A DNA stretch of 64,000 bases from Lachnospiraceae bacterium (GCA_017935565.1 JAGBHK010000025.1:1-64000), one strand, 5' to 3'; positions 36,841-46,188 are shown, counted from the stretch's first letter. Program-made: numbers and translations. Notes: generated from the letters alone by a model not told the origin.

Positions 36841-37557
36841 CTAAATTCTATTTAACAAATTATCTTTAATGCCCTTTTTGTAATATCGGCTCACTTGTAT
36901 TTTAGTACCATCAAAAAGAGTTATCTTTGTTTCTTCATACTTTTTAATCATATTATAGTTAACCACGAAACTTTTGTGGCACTGTAAAAAGTCTTTGCCG
37001 AACATATTCTTTAAATTCTCAAGTTTGTTAATCGTAACAATCTCTTCATCCTTGATATGTATCTTCACATATCTGCCTTGAGATTCCAAATATTTTATCT
37101 CAGACATTTTCAATCTATGAATACCCTTTACAGCCTTAATTGTAACACATCTGTTTTTAGCATCCATAATATGATAATATAATTTTTCCATCACATCAGC
37201 TAATTTTTTGTTTTCAATCGGCTTAAATAAAACCGATAAAGGGTCAACTTCAAATACATCTTCAATTGCATTTTTATTTCCTGTGCAAAAAATAATATTG
37301 ATATCTTTATATTCTTTTTTTATCTTCTTTGCAACATCGATGCCATTATTCTCCTTGCCTTCACCTAAAAATATATCCATAATTATGGCATCTGGAAGGA
37401 TTTTGCTATCATAGATATAATCATATAAACCATTAGCATCACAAAATGTATCTATTATCACCGTATTATCCTTGGATAATGATGAAAAAATCTTTGTAAT
37501 TTTCTTTTTTAAATCGTCTAATATTGTTTGATTGTCATCGCAAATTAGTATCTTCAT
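36841..37557 (-). CDS. LytTR-family response regulator
   Basis: A 238-residue AgrA-like regulator. The receiver domain starts MKILICDDNQTI, has the phosphorylatable Asp in IIMDIFLG and the conserved Lys in VLFKPI. The LytTR DNA-binding domain covers the last 100 residues (GIHRLKMSEIKYLESQGRYVKIH-type strands, then FLQCHKSFVVNYNMI). It is the first gene of the operon with the two kinase-like genes. Upstream, TATAAT on the minus strand (37583-37588) lacks a good -35 element, as is usual where a LytTR protein activates its own promoter. Confidence 0.92.
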   Translation of the reverse strand: MKILICDDNQTILDDLKKKITKIFSSLSKDNTVIIDTFCDANGLYDYIYDSKILPDAIIMDIFLGEGKENNGIDVAKKIKKEYKDINIIFCTGNKNAIEDVFEVDPLSVLFKPIENKKLADVMEKLYYHIMDAKNRCVTIKAVKGIHRLKMSEIKYLESQGRYVKIHIKDEEIVTINKLENLKNMFGKDFLQCHKSFVVNYNMIKKYEETKITLFDGTKIQVSRYYKKGIKDNLLNRI

Positions 37558-37618
37558 ATGTAAACTCTCCTATTTACATATGATTATACTAATTTTTCTT
37601 GAAAATTTTCCCAATCTG

Positions 37619-38332
37619 TCATAAATGGTCTTTTTTATGTAATAAATGGTTTTGCAGTTCCTTTCTTTTTCTTCTTGATAAAGGAACATACTCTTTTGAT
37701 ATTAAATTCACTTCATAAGTACCAATTGACATGATTTTTTCAACATTGACTAAAAAACTTCTGTGGCACCAAAACATCACATCTTTTGTCTTTTCATACC
37801 ATTCAGTTAAATTGCCATTCAAATAGTATTCTTCATTTTGAGTATATACAATTATCTGCCTACCTCTGGCTTCAATATAATATATATCCTTTATATTTAA
37901 ACAATAAACTACATTATCATACTTAAATGTAACAGTCTGATTTCCTACTTCCATCCATTCTTCTTCAATTCGCTCCAAAACGGAGTAAACATCCTCTTTT
38001 GTAATAGGTTTCACAAGAAAATGTGATGGTTTTGCTTTGAAAATTTGTTTTGCATAAGATATAAAACCTGTAATAAATACAACCTTCAAATTCTTATCTG
38101 CCTTTTGCAATTTTACAGCAATATCAATCCCATTACATCTCTTAAGCTTAATATCTAGAAATATCAAATCCGCTTTATTACCATTTTCAATGTAATCAAA
38201 CAGTTGAAGTTCGCTATCCATTTTTATTATTTCAGTTCTATGCTCTTTTGGATTATCGGCATAATAATCTAAAATATGCCTTTCCAACGCTTCACATATA
38301 ACTACTTCATCATCTACAATCAGTATATTCAT
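37619..38332 (-). CDS. LytTR-family response regulator
   Basis: A 237-residue regulator of the same class: receiver MNILIVDDEVVICEA with Asp in LIFLDIKL and Lys in FLVKPI, then LytTR (YYIEARGRQIIVYT, FWCHRSFLVNVEKI, VPLSRRKRKEL). It starts directly after the ung stop codon, so it is translationally coupled to ung, although it lies only 61 bases before the regulator of the kinase operon. Two LytTR regulators in a row next to one kinase pair suggests either branching output or an orphan. It is transcribed in the same direction as the kinase operon. Confidence 0.92.
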   Translation of the reverse strand: MNILIVDDEVVICEALERHILDYYADNPKEHRTEIIKMDSELQLFDYIENGNKADLIFLDIKLKRCNGIDIAVKLQKADKNLKVVFITGFISYAKQIFKAKPSHFLVKPITKEDVYSVLERIEEEWMEVGNQTVTFKYDNVVYCLNIKDIYYIEARGRQIIVYTQNEEYYLNGNLTEWYEKTKDVMFWCHRSFLVNVEKIMSIGTYEVNLISKEYVPLSRRKRKELQNHLLHKKDHL

Positions 38333-39007
38333 CTATACATCCTCTATTTGCCAATCAATTGGAGCTAGTCCATTTTTAACTAAAAACTCGTTTGCCTGGC
38401 TAAAATGCTTGCAACCTAAAAAACCTCTATATGCGGACAATGGGCTTGGATGTGGTGCTTTTAAAAGCAAATGTTTTGGATTATTTACACATTTTGCCTT
38501 ATCCTGTGCAGGCTTACCCCAGAGCAAGTATACAATCGGTCTGTCCTGTTTATTTAACGCTTCTATCGTTGCATCAGTGAATTTCTCCCATCCAAATCCT
38601 TTATGTGAATTTGCCATATGCGCACGCACTGTCAACACCGAATTAAGCATCAAAGCACCTTGTTTTGCCCATTTTACAAGATAACCATTATTTGGTATCT
38701 TGCAACCTAAATCATCATTCAATTCCTTATAAATATTGACCAAAGAAGGTGGTATATCAACCTTAGGTTTAACTGAAAAACATAAACCATGAGCTTGACC
38801 CACATTGTGATATGGGTCCTGTCCAATGATAACGACCTTAACCTTAGACAATGGAGTCAAATGATATGCGTTAAAAATATCATCAGCAGGTGGATAAATT
38901 ACCTGCTGACTGTATTCATTATTAACCTTTGTATATAATTCTTTATAATATGGCTTTTTAAATTCATCATTTAAATAATCAAGCCAATCATTATTTATTG
39001 CTGCCAT
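38333..39007 (-). CDS. ung: uracil-DNA glycosylase
   Basis: Family 1 UDG that removes uracil from DNA as the first step of base excision repair. The 224-residue length is standard. Motif [19 protein letters not shown] contains the catalytic Asp; the C-terminal [17 protein letters not shown] contains the catalytic His and the DNA-intercalating loop. The start overlaps the end of hisF by 13 bases and the stop abuts the start of a LytTR regulator. Confidence 0.97.
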   Translation of the reverse strand: MAAINNDWLDYLNDEFKKPYYKELYTKVNNEYSQQVIYPPADDIFNAYHLTPLSKVKVVIIGQDPYHNVGQAHGLCFSVKPKVDIPPSLVNIYKELNDDLGCKIPNNGYLVKWAKQGALMLNSVLTVRAHMANSHKGFGWEKFTDATIEALNKQDRPIVYLLWGKPAQDKAKCVNNPKHLLLKAPHPSPLSAYRGFLGCKHFSQANEFLVKNGLAPIDWQIEDV

Positions 39008-39765
39008 AATCTAACAGAAACTCCTTTATCATTTAAGTATGATTTTAAATCCATAATTTCAAGTTCCTTATAATGGAATAAGGACGCCGCCAATACTGCA
39101 TCTGCCTTTCCATCAGTTAATGCATCATAAAAATGTTCTTTTGTTCCTGCTCCACCTGACGCAATAACAGGAATAGACACATTTTCAGAAATAGTTCTTG
39201 TAAGTTCAATATCATATCCGGCTTTTGTACCATCACAATCCATACTTGTAAGAAGAATCTCACCAGCTCCTCTTCTTTCCATTTCAATGGCCCATTCCAC
39301 AGCATCAATTCCCATATCGATTCGACCACCGTTCTTGTAAATAGTCCAACCATCTGAGTCCTGACGTCTTTTTGCATCAATTGCTACAACCACACACTGT
39401 GAACCGAATTTATCAGCCGCTTCAGAGACAAGATTTGGATTCATTATTGCAGCTGAATTAACTGATATCTTATCAGCACCTTCTCTTAACAACTCTTTAA
39501 AATCATCAACAGTTCTAATACCTCCACCAACAGTAAAAGGTATAAAAACGTTTGCTGCAACATCTCTTACCAAATCAACAACTGTCTTTCTAGCATCGCT
39601 AGAAGCTGTAATATCAAGAAATACTAATTCGTCTGCACCAGCCTTATCGTATGCCTTTGCAACTTCAACAGGATCACCTGCATCGCGCAAATTAACGAAA
39701 TTAGTACCTTTAACAACTCTATTATTATTAATATCCAAACATGGAATAATTCTCTTTGTGTACAT
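38995..39765 (-). CDS. hisF: imidazole glycerol phosphate synthase, cyclase subunit
   Basis: TIM-barrel subunit that uses ammonia from HisH to make imidazole glycerol phosphate and AICAR in histidine synthesis. Signature segments: [51 protein letters not shown] and [16 protein letters not shown] at 39765 is preferred over the one 18 bases upstream, since it aligns with the family start and AAAGGA precedes it. It follows hisH by 18 bases. No other his genes are in the window, so the pathway is split in this genome. Confidence 0.96.
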   Translation of the reverse strand: MYTKRIIPCLDINNNRVVKGTNFVNLRDAGDPVEVAKAYDKAGADELVFLDITASSDARKTVVDLVRDVAANVFIPFTVGGGIRTVDDFKELLREGADKISVNSAAIMNPNLVSEAADKFGSQCVVVAIDAKRRQDSDGWTIYKNGGRIDMGIDAVEWAIEMERRGAGEILLTSMDCDGTKAGYDIELTRTISENVSIPVIASGGAGTKEHFYDALTDGKADAVLAASLFHYKELEIMDLKSYLNDKGVSVRLWQQ

Positions 39766-39783
39766 ATGTAATATTCCTTTCAT

Positions 39784-40389
39784 TTATAAACTAGCAAAAT
39801 TCTTCAACATCTTAAGCCCTGCATCACTACTCTTTTCTGGATGATACTGACATGCAAATACATTGCCCTGCTCAACAGATGCATGTATATGAACGCCATA
39901 TTCTGTAGATGCTTTTACAATGTTCTCATCTTCGGCCTCAAGATAATATGAATGCACAAAATATACATATTCTCCATCATTTATTCCATCGAATAATCTG
40001 CCATTACCCGATAATTTCAATGAATTCCATCCCATATGTGGAACTTTCATATCACCGATTTTTGGAATTCGCTTGATTTTACCTTTTAAGATACCCAAAC
40101 CTTCCACACCTGGTGTTTCATCACTTTCCTCAAATAATAATTGTAAACCAAGACAAATGCCAATAAAAGGGGTATTATTTGCAACTACAGCCTTAATTGT
40201 ATCTACCAAATCATATTTATGAAGTTTTTCCATAGCATCACCAAAACTTCCAACACCTGGTAAAACAACCTTATCTGCCTTTAAAATAACATCTTTATCC
40301 CTTGTAACAATACATTCTGCGCCGATAAAATCAAATGCCTTCTCAACACTTTTTAAGTTACCTGCATCGTAATCAATAATCGCAATCAT
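39784..40389 (-). CDS. hisH: imidazole glycerol phosphate synthase, glutaminase subunit
   Basis: Class I glutamine amidotransferase that supplies ammonia to HisF. Residues: IIDYDAGNLKSVEKA at the start, LPGVGSFGDAM, the nucleophile Cys in GICLGLQLLFEES, and the His/Glu pair in CQYHPEKSS. The 201-residue length is normal. Its ATG shares one base with the stop codon of the preceding Lys-rich membrane gene (TAATG), so the two are coupled in translation. Confidence 0.97.
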   Translation of the reverse strand: MIAIIDYDAGNLKSVEKAFDFIGAECIVTRDKDVILKADKVVLPGVGSFGDAMEKLHKYDLVDTIKAVVANNTPFIGICLGLQLLFEESDETPGVEGLGILKGKIKRIPKIGDMKVPHMGWNSLKLSGNGRLFDGINDGEYVYFVHSYYLEAEDENIVKASTEYGVHIHASVEQGNVFACQYHPEKSSDAGLKMLKNFASL

Positions 40390-41036
40390 TATTCTTTATC
40401 CTCATTCTCTTTTTCTAACTTTTCTGCTTCTTCTAAAGCCTTCGCTTCAGCTTCAGCTTTTTCTCTAGCTTCTTGTGCAATAACACAAACTTCGTAAGCA
40501 AGTTTATCATCATTTTTAATAAAATTCAATTCTCTTGCCTGACTTTCTGTCAACCCATAAGTTTCCATCAAGCCTCTATCAATCCAGCCTAAAACCGTTT
40601 GCATATCATCATAACAATTTAAATCTCTACCGTCATTTTGATATTTATCAAACATTTTTACGCCTTTTAACAAAGAATACAAGCCTTGTTCGTATTCATC
40701 CATTTTAATTAAACTCTCATATGCTTCATAATGTCTGTTAACAAACATAACTGTCTGAATCTGGTTGAACAACTCTTGGTCGTCATCTTTCTTCATTTTA
40801 ACACCAAATAACGTATCATAAGCAACAGTATAATTTTTGTCTACAAACTCTTTTGTAGCTTTTGACATCTTTTTATTATATATATAATAATCACCGCCAA
40901 AAACAACACTAAAAATCAAAATAAAAGCAATAGAGAACCAAAAAATAATAAAATGCTTTGAAATCTTAATTATTTCATCTGGTTGTTTAACTCTTTTTTC
41001 CTTTTCTTTTTTCTTCTTTGCTGGTTTAACCTTCTT
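40389..41036 (-). CDS. Lys-rich single-span membrane protein without a recognisable start
   Basis: From 41036 to 40389 the frame reads KKVKPAKKKKEKEKRVKQP, then a helix (HFIIFWFSIAFILIFSVVF) and an outside helical domain (KNYTVAYDTLFGVKMKKDDDQELF) ending in a charged coil. No ATG or GTG is available; the only usual start, TTG at 40919, falls inside the membrane helix and would remove its positive flank. The same frame continues upstream across TAA at 41037-41039 into KKKKVKKEK, then across TAA at 41067-41069 into the acidic protein at 41067-42035. Either the gene starts at an unusual codon, or it is the broken second half of that protein. Coupling to hisH suggests it is translated. Confidence 0.5.
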   Translation of the reverse strand, partial: KKVKPAKKKKEKEKRVKQPDEIIKISKHFIIFWFSIAFILIFSVVFGGDYYIYNKKMSKATKEFVDKNYTVAYDTLFGVKMKKDDDQELFNQIQTVMFVNRHYEAYESLIKMDEYEQGLYSLLKGVKMFDKYQNDGRDLNCYDDMQTVLGWIDRGLMETYGLTESQARELNFIKNDDKLAYEVCVIAQEAREKAEAEAKALEEAEKLEKENEDKE

Positions 41037-41066
41037 TTACTTTTCCTTTTTTACTTTTTTCTTTTT

Positions 41067-42035
41067 TTATTTTTTTCCTTTTTTAGATTTTTTGTCAGAA
41101 TCATCATTATCTAAATCTTCATCATCTGCATCTAAATCAAAGTCAAAATCGTCTTTAGGTGAGGATGCGTTATTATTTGATGACATATCTAAATTAAAGT
41201 CGTCTAAATCATTTAAGCCCATAGACATTAAATCATCATCCACAGGTTTTTCTTCATTTTCCTCATCATTTGACAATAAATCCATACTAGAAAAATCTAA
41301 TGAATGTACTTCTTCTGTTGCTCCTGAAAACATATCACTCAAGCTTGATAAATCAAGCATATCTTCATTAACAGGCGCTTCCTCATCCACATCATTTTCA
41401 CTTTGTACTTCTTTATCTTTTTTCTTTTTACCAAAAAGTTTTTTCTTCTCTTTTTTCTCTTTCTTTTTCTTTTTAGGTAAATCAATAGCGACATCTTGAC
41501 TATTATCTTCAATGCCCATTACATCAAGTAATCCCTGCAAATCATCATCTGCAGCACTGTCATTTACTGCAATAGCCTCTTCAATATCATCATCCTTTAT
41601 CACTTCATGAATTTTTACAGCGTCTTCTTCGGCAACTTGTGGTTCTTCCTTAACCTTTTCATTTTCAGGTTCTTCGTTGTATTCAACAGGTGATTCTGGC
41701 ATATTTTCCGCTGTTTTTTCTTTGACATCTGGAATATTATTAACAACTGATAAAATGTCATCATCTAAATCAAACAACTCAGCTGTTGAAATCTCCTTTT
41801 CAAAGAAATCATCGTCATCATCAATAAGTTCAACATCCGTATCGTCAAATCCACCAAAAAGTTCATCTTCTAAATCCAATACATCATCAAACTTATCTTT
41901 AGAATCACCAAACAGACCCAAATCATCTGAATTAATATCAGAATCTGAGTCTGTTGTATCATTATTCATAATAGAATTTAAAAGACTATCAAGGTAGTCT
42001 TCACTGGTAGTATCCTTACTCACTCTAGTTTCCAT
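41067..42035 (-). CDS. acidic, low-complexity protein with poly-Lys segments
   Basis: An unrecognised, predicted disordered protein of 322 residues, dominated by Asp, Glu, Ser and Leu (for instance LFGDSKDKFDDVLDLEDELFGG and short repeats such as MLDLSSLSDMF and SLDFSSMDLLS) and containing a Lys run (PKKKKKEKKEKKKLFGKKKK). It ends KKSKKGKK before TAA. The start is uncertain: ATG at 42053, ATG at 42035 or GTG at 42023 are possible and none has a well-spaced site; all overlap or abut the end of the upstream gene. The downstream Lys-rich membrane gene is in the same frame, so the two may once have formed one protein with a cytoplasmic acidic domain. Confidence 0.6.
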   Translation of the reverse strand: METRVSKDTTSEDYLDSLLNSIMNNDTTDSDSDINSDDLGLFGDSKDKFDDVLDLEDELFGGFDDTDVELIDDDDDFFEKEISTAELFDLDDDILSVVNNIPDVKEKTAENMPESPVEYNEEPENEKVKEEPQVAEEDAVKIHEVIKDDDIEEAIAVNDSAADDDLQGLLDVMGIEDNSQDVAIDLPKKKKKEKKEKKKLFGKKKKDKEVQSENDVDEEAPVNEDMLDLSSLSDMFSGATEEVHSLDFSSMDLLSNDEENEEKPVDDDLMSMGLNDLDDFNLDMSSNNNASSPKDDFDFDLDADDEDLDNDDSDKKSKKGKK

Positions 42036-42531
42036 ACCTTTCTTCAAATACATCGTTTATAAAATCTATTGGAGAAATTTTATATGACTCTCCCTTTTGA
42101 CCTATATCATCAGGCAATTGTGGAAATTTATCATTAACTCTGTATAAGAACGCTTTATTGTTGAGTGTGGCAATTTTTTCAAATGGCCATCTCACAAGTG
42201 TCGGCATATCAAAACCAACACCCAGTTCAATAAGAACCATATCTCTATTTAATGTAGTTTGTAACCAATTTGTATATGCATTCCATTTATTTTCATTCTC
42301 CTCTATAGGTATAGAATCATCTAATGGAATTGCAACATTGTCAAGGTTAATGGGACTTTGTTTAATGTTATTATCTGTAGATAAATTAACTATAAAATAA
42401 TCCTTACCCTCAATCAATTTTGAAAGTTTTTCGTAGAAATCTTGAGAGTTTGAAATATCTATTCCACTTCCAATACCTATCAACACTTTGTTTGCATTAT
42501 CTAATTTGTTATAAAATTCTGCGTAACTCAT
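42025..42531 (-). CDS. sirtuin-like (DHS-fold) protein
   Basis: A 168-residue protein. It resembles the small Firmicutes proteins annotated as SIR2-like: start VLIGIGSGIDISNS in place of the GAGxS NAD-binding motif, and VLIELGVGFDMPTLVRWPFEKIA near the end. The catalytic His region and zinc cysteines of true sirtuins are not visible, so deacetylase activity is doubtful. It may bind a nucleotide. It starts the cluster leading to hisH and hisF, and lies 18 bases after cheV. Confidence 0.55.
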   Translation of the reverse strand: MSYAEFYNKLDNANKVLIGIGSGIDISNSQDFYEKLSKLIEGKDYFIVNLSTDNNIKQSPINLDNVAIPLDDSIPIEENENKWNAYTNWLQTTLNRDMVLIELGVGFDMPTLVRWPFEKIATLNNKAFLYRVNDKFPQLPDDIGQKGESYKISPIDFINDVFEERYGN

Positions 42532-42549
42532 GATTTAACCGCCTATGTA

Positions 42550-43449
42550 TTATTTTATAAGACCATCAATCAACTCAACCAACTGGCCGATTTCTGGTTT
42601 AGACAACTGCGCATTAGCACCAAGAGCTTCACCTTTAAGTCTCATTTCACTATTTACAAGTGATGAGAAAATAATAAGAGGAATGCTTTCTAATACACTG
42701 TCTGTTTTTACTAATTTTGTAAGTCGATGGCCATCCATTATTGGCATCTCAATGTCAGTAATAATACACTTAACCTTGTTAAGTACATTTCCTTCTTCTT
42801 TCATCTTTGAAAGCATGTCCCAAGCCTGCTGACCATTTGATGCAGTCAAAATATTTGTATAACCTGCTTTTATTAATGAATCTCTAATCAATTTGCCAAG
42901 TAATGGCGAATCTTCAACTGTTAAAATAGGCGATTCACTTCTGTTTCTAACTCCTAATTTATCAATATCAGATACCTTAAGACCTGTTTCAGGACTAATA
43001 TCTGTAACAATCTTTTCAAAATCCAAGATGATAATAAGTTTTCCATCAATCTTAATAACACCTGTTGAAATACTTGAATCTGCTGTATTTATAGTATTAT
43101 CAGGAGTAATAATATCTGCCCATGAAACTCTATGAATGCCTAAAACCTTATCAACATGGAAACTAATATCCAATTTATTGAAATTAGTAATAATCATCAT
43201 ATCATTTTTAACATCAGCATTCTCTCTAAGATGCAAATATCTTGGAAGATTTATGGCCGTAATCATAACATCTCTAGGCATAAAAATTCCTTCTATACAT
43301 GTATGAGAATTTGGCACAGGTGTCACTGGATGATATGGTATGATTTCACGAACCTTTGCAACATTAATACCATAACTGTTTCCATCAATTGTAAACTCTA
43401 ACACCTCTAATTCATTAGTACCATTTTCAAGTAAAATATTTGTATCCAT
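42550..43449 (-). CDS. cheV: chemotaxis coupling protein CheV
   Basis: A 299-residue protein with an N-terminal CheW-like domain (LEFTIDGNSYGINVAKVREII, GVIKIDGKLIIILDFEKI) and a C-terminal receiver domain with the phosphorylatable Asp in CIITDIEMPIMDGH and the acidic start TVEDSPLL. CheV links chemoreceptors to CheA and takes part in adaptation. No other chemotaxis genes are nearby. It implies flagellar motility. Confidence 0.95.
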   Translation of the reverse strand: MDTNILLENGTNELEVLEFTIDGNSYGINVAKVREIIPYHPVTPVPNSHTCIEGIFMPRDVMITAINLPRYLHLRENADVKNDMMIITNFNKLDISFHVDKVLGIHRVSWADIITPDNTINTADSSISTGVIKIDGKLIIILDFEKIVTDISPETGLKVSDIDKLGVRNRSESPILTVEDSPLLGKLIRDSLIKAGYTNILTASNGQQAWDMLSKMKEEGNVLNKVKCIITDIEMPIMDGHRLTKLVKTDSVLESIPLIIFSSLVNSEMRLKGEALGANAQLSKPEIGQLVELIDGLIK

Positions 43450-43470
43450 AATACGTCCTCCTTGAGTTTT

Positions 43471-44211
43471 TTATTTAACATTAACGTTGTATGTATTATC
43501 ATCTCTTGTAACAGATACAACCACTTTGTTCACTTCTGGAACTCGTTCACTGTTCAATTCAAAAATCAATGCCAATTTCTTAGTCTCACCCGCCGCAAAA
43601 CTATGTTTTGAACCATTTAATGAATAATCAAGCGCCATCAAAGCATTAGTTCTCACGACACCATTAATAATACCCTTAAATGAGTAATTATCCGTAGTAT
43701 CTAGTGTAATAGCATTCTTTGATGTGTTTGTCATCTCAAGTTCAGCAACAACTAATCTGCTTCCTGTAGATGCAGTAATAACAAAGGCCAATTCTTCACC
43801 GCTTTCAGGATAAGACTTACATTCCTTGATACCACTAAGTTTTACAGAAAAGTTATCATTACCTAAAGCCTTTGAAAAATCAACATATGTAGCAGTATCT
43901 TGCACACTATCACCTTGGTTAGGTTTTGTCGAAGAATCAGTCGAATCTCCACTTCCATCCGCAACTATATCGTCATCAGAAATCCAGATAGTTTCTTTCT
44001 CATTGTCGATTTCAACTCGTTCCATCTTTAACATATTATTCTTGTCATGATTAACAACAGCATTAACAGCATATTCAACATAAGCCTTTTTTGTATCTTC
44101 ATCAAGATTAATACGCTTACTTGCCGGCAAACCAATAATCAATACTAAAACCACTAGTATTAACGCCAATGCTTCTATGACAATAGCAAATATCATAGAT
44201 TCTTTTCTCAT
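43471..44211 (-). CDS. signal-anchored protein with DUF4352/DUF5067-like domain
   Basis: A 246-residue protein with an N-terminal uncleaved-looking anchor (FAIVIEALALILVVLVLIIGL). A linker rich in Ser, Thr and Asp follows (GSGDSTDSSTKPNQGD), then an immunoglobulin-like beta domain (VVAELEMTNTSKNAITLD, FAAGETKKLALIFELN) as in DUF4352-type extracellular proteins. Function unknown. It precedes cheV by 21 bases and may be cotranscribed with it; palindromic element copy 3 lies just upstream. Confidence 0.7.
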   Translation of the reverse strand: MRKESMIFAIVIEALALILVVLVLIIGLPASKRINLDEDTKKAYVEYAVNAVVNHDKNNMLKMERVEIDNEKETIWISDDDIVADGSGDSTDSSTKPNQGDSVQDTATYVDFSKALGNDNFSVKLSGIKECKSYPESGEELAFVITASTGSRLVVAELEMTNTSKNAITLDTTDNYSFKGIINGVVRTNALMALDYSLNGSKHSFAAGETKKLALIFELNSERVPEVNKVVVSVTRDDNTYNVNVK

Positions 44212-44272
44212 CGCTTAGTCCTTTCACATACAACCAAAATTTATATATATATTCTACCATTTTTGCGTAAAA

Positions 44273-44534
44273 ACTTCAATAGATATTTATTGGTTTTAAT
44301 AACTCTCCCGTATTACTAAAAGATTATTATTTTCCTAATCACAGCAAGATAAAAATGATATTAAACTTCGCATACACAAACTCGTAGGCTTCGCCTACTC
44401 AAACAGTGTGTATTGCGAAGTTACATTAATTATCTTGCTGTGATTGGAAAATTACATAATCTTCCAGATATACGTACGTGTTATTAAAACCAATAAATAT
44501 CTGTCACTTCCAAAATATACATTGCAAATTAAAG
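44273..44534. mobile_element. long palindromic element, copy 3
   Basis: Near-identical to the inner 230 bases of copy 1 at 7184 (same orientation), including TCGTAGGC/GCCTACT and the AACTTCGC/GCGAAGTT core. The left end keeps CTTCAAT but has lost about 30 bases of the outer arm. The right arm keeps the full TGCAAATTAAAG end, which touches the stop codon of the histidine kinase gene. Differences from copy 1 occur in complementary pairs. No clear direct repeat borders this copy. It fills the 323-base gap between the kinase gene and the next gene. Confidence 0.75.
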
Positions 44535-46013
44535 TTAAGTAACTTCTCTTTCCATCTCAATATAAAACTCTACGCCGTCTTCTACATTTTGGACGCCACA
44601 TTGCATATTTAAACTTTCACAAATCGCCTTTACAATGGACAATCCAATGCCACTTCCACCATATTCTCTAGTTCTTGCTTTATCCACTTTATAGAATTTA
44701 TCCCAAATTTTGTCAATGTCTTCTTCTGGAATGTGTGCTCCACTATTATAAACATTGATTCTTACGGTCTTTTCATGTAATATCGTTGTAATTTTAATAT
44801 TTTTATCACCATCTAAATGATTTATAGCATTGCTTAAGTAATTTGTAATAATTTCCTGAATTTGAAATTCATCAGTCCACACAAACACACTCTTTGTATT
44901 ATCAAAAAATACATTTGCGCCTTTTTCTTTAAGTAAAATTGACGCAGAATTGAGTACAGTATCAATAAGCGTAATAATATCAAATCTTTCCATTTCAATC
45001 TTGCTATTGCCCGACTCAATTTGATTTAATGTAATGAGTTTCATAACCATTTTATTCATTTTATTGGCTTCATCAATGATAACATCACAATAAAACGCCT
45101 TACTCTCTTCATCTTCAATGACGCCTTCCTTTAAACCTTCTGCGTAGCCTTGAATTAAAGCAATAGGTGTCTTTAATTCATGTGAAACATTGGATACAAA
45201 CTCTTTTCTCATCTTATCAATTTCATTTTTTTCTTCAATATCCTTCTGTAACTCTAAGTTCGCAGCCTTTAATTCAGAAATGGTACTCTCAAGTTTTTCA
45301 GACAATTTATTCATACTATTTCCAAGTACTGCTAATTCGTCGTTAGATTTTGTTTTGTACTTAACGTCAAATTCAAGATTTGACATACGTTCTGAAATAT
45401 GCACTAAATCAAGAATTGGCTTCGTTGTATTAATTGTAATAATGATTGTAATTACAATAGAAAGCAATAATACAAGAAGAACAACATTTACATAAAAATC
45501 ATTTGCAACTTTAACAACCTGCTTAATACTGTCAACATTGGAACGCATAACATAAACATTACCATTTGACATATCGCCCCACATTTCAATATACTCAACT
45601 TCATTCTCATCATCATTAACTATCTGAACTGTGTACTCATCATTTTCAATGATAACACGCTCAGCATCTTCACCTTCCTCAAACATAATATCACCCACAC
45701 GTTTTTGAAGGCTTGTATCATCAAGGTCATAACCTGCAAGGAACTGAACATGTAAAGAATAGTCAACAACAATCAATGATACGTTTTTTGTTTCGCACAA
45801 CGAGAATAAATCCTCTCTTTTCTCTACACTTATATGACCATCATCTAAAAACGACGAAGAGACTTGATTATAAATATAAACCAAGTCTTCAATCTTTTTT
45901 TCAGTATAAAATCTTTCCAAAAATGCCACATTAACAAACCAACTAATGAGCATTCCTGTTGTTGATAAAACACAGAAAATGAGTGTTAATTTCGTACGCA
46001 ATGATAGTTTCAT
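44535..46013 (-). CDS. sensor histidine kinase
   Basis: A 492-residue OmpR-class partner kinase. Helices at residues 8-30 and 172-195 enclose a sensory domain of about 140 residues (acidic, no known fold recognised). HAMP follows, then HisKA with His278 in VSNVSHELKTPIALIQGY, then HATPase_c with DKIWDKFYKVDKAR and GGSGIGLSIVKAI. It is encoded downstream of its likely partner regulator at 46189-46863, but the two are separated by a 175-base hairpin cluster, which is unusual for such a pair. The signal is unknown. Confidence 0.93.
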   Translation of the reverse strand: MKLSLRTKLTLIFCVLSTTGMLISWFVNVAFLERFYTEKKIEDLVYIYNQVSSSFLDDGHISVEKREDLFSLCETKNVSLIVVDYSLHVQFLAGYDLDDTSLQKRVGDIMFEEGEDAERVIIENDEYTVQIVNDDENEVEYIEMWGDMSNGNVYVMRSNVDSIKQVVKVANDFYVNVVLLVLLLSIVITIIITINTTKPILDLVHISERMSNLEFDVKYKTKSNDELAVLGNSMNKLSEKLESTISELKAANLELQKDIEEKNEIDKMRKEFVSNVSHELKTPIALIQGYAEGLKEGVIEDEESKAFYCDVIIDEANKMNKMVMKLITLNQIESGNSKIEMERFDIITLIDTVLNSASILLKEKGANVFFDNTKSVFVWTDEFQIQEIITNYLSNAINHLDGDKNIKITTILHEKTVRINVYNSGAHIPEEDIDKIWDKFYKVDKARTREYGGSGIGLSIVKAICESLNMQCGVQNVEDGVEFYIEMEREVT

Positions 46014-46041
46014 AAGTATTCCTTCCTAGCATCATATGCTC

Positions 46042-46175
46042 TAAACCTTCGGTTCAACGCAACACATCGCTCTAAACCGAAGGTTTATCGCTATCTGGCT
46101 GTCGCCAGATTGAAACATAGTAACCAATATTGCTTCGTGAGCAAGCTCCCACGCAATATTGGTTACTATGTTTCA
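46042..46175. repeat. cluster of three consecutive hairpins between a regulator and its kinase
   Basis: Three inverted repeats follow each other: a 13-bp stem (46042-46054 with 46075-46087, TAAACCTTCGGTT), a 7-bp stem (46093-46099 with 46104-46110, ATCTGGC) and a perfect 23-bp stem (46111-46133 with 46153-46175) with a 19-base loop containing GTGAGCAAGCTCCCA. The last has the same stem length, loop length and loop core as the hairpin at 27-91. It lies between the stop of the regulator and the start of the kinase on the minus strand. Confidence 0.8.
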
Positions 46176-46188
46176 GTGTTGCTCGTAG

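Noticed and set aside
42025-42531. True sirtuin deacetylase
   Set aside because: The GAGxS motif, catalytic His and zinc cysteines are not visible, so only a sirtuin-like fold is called.
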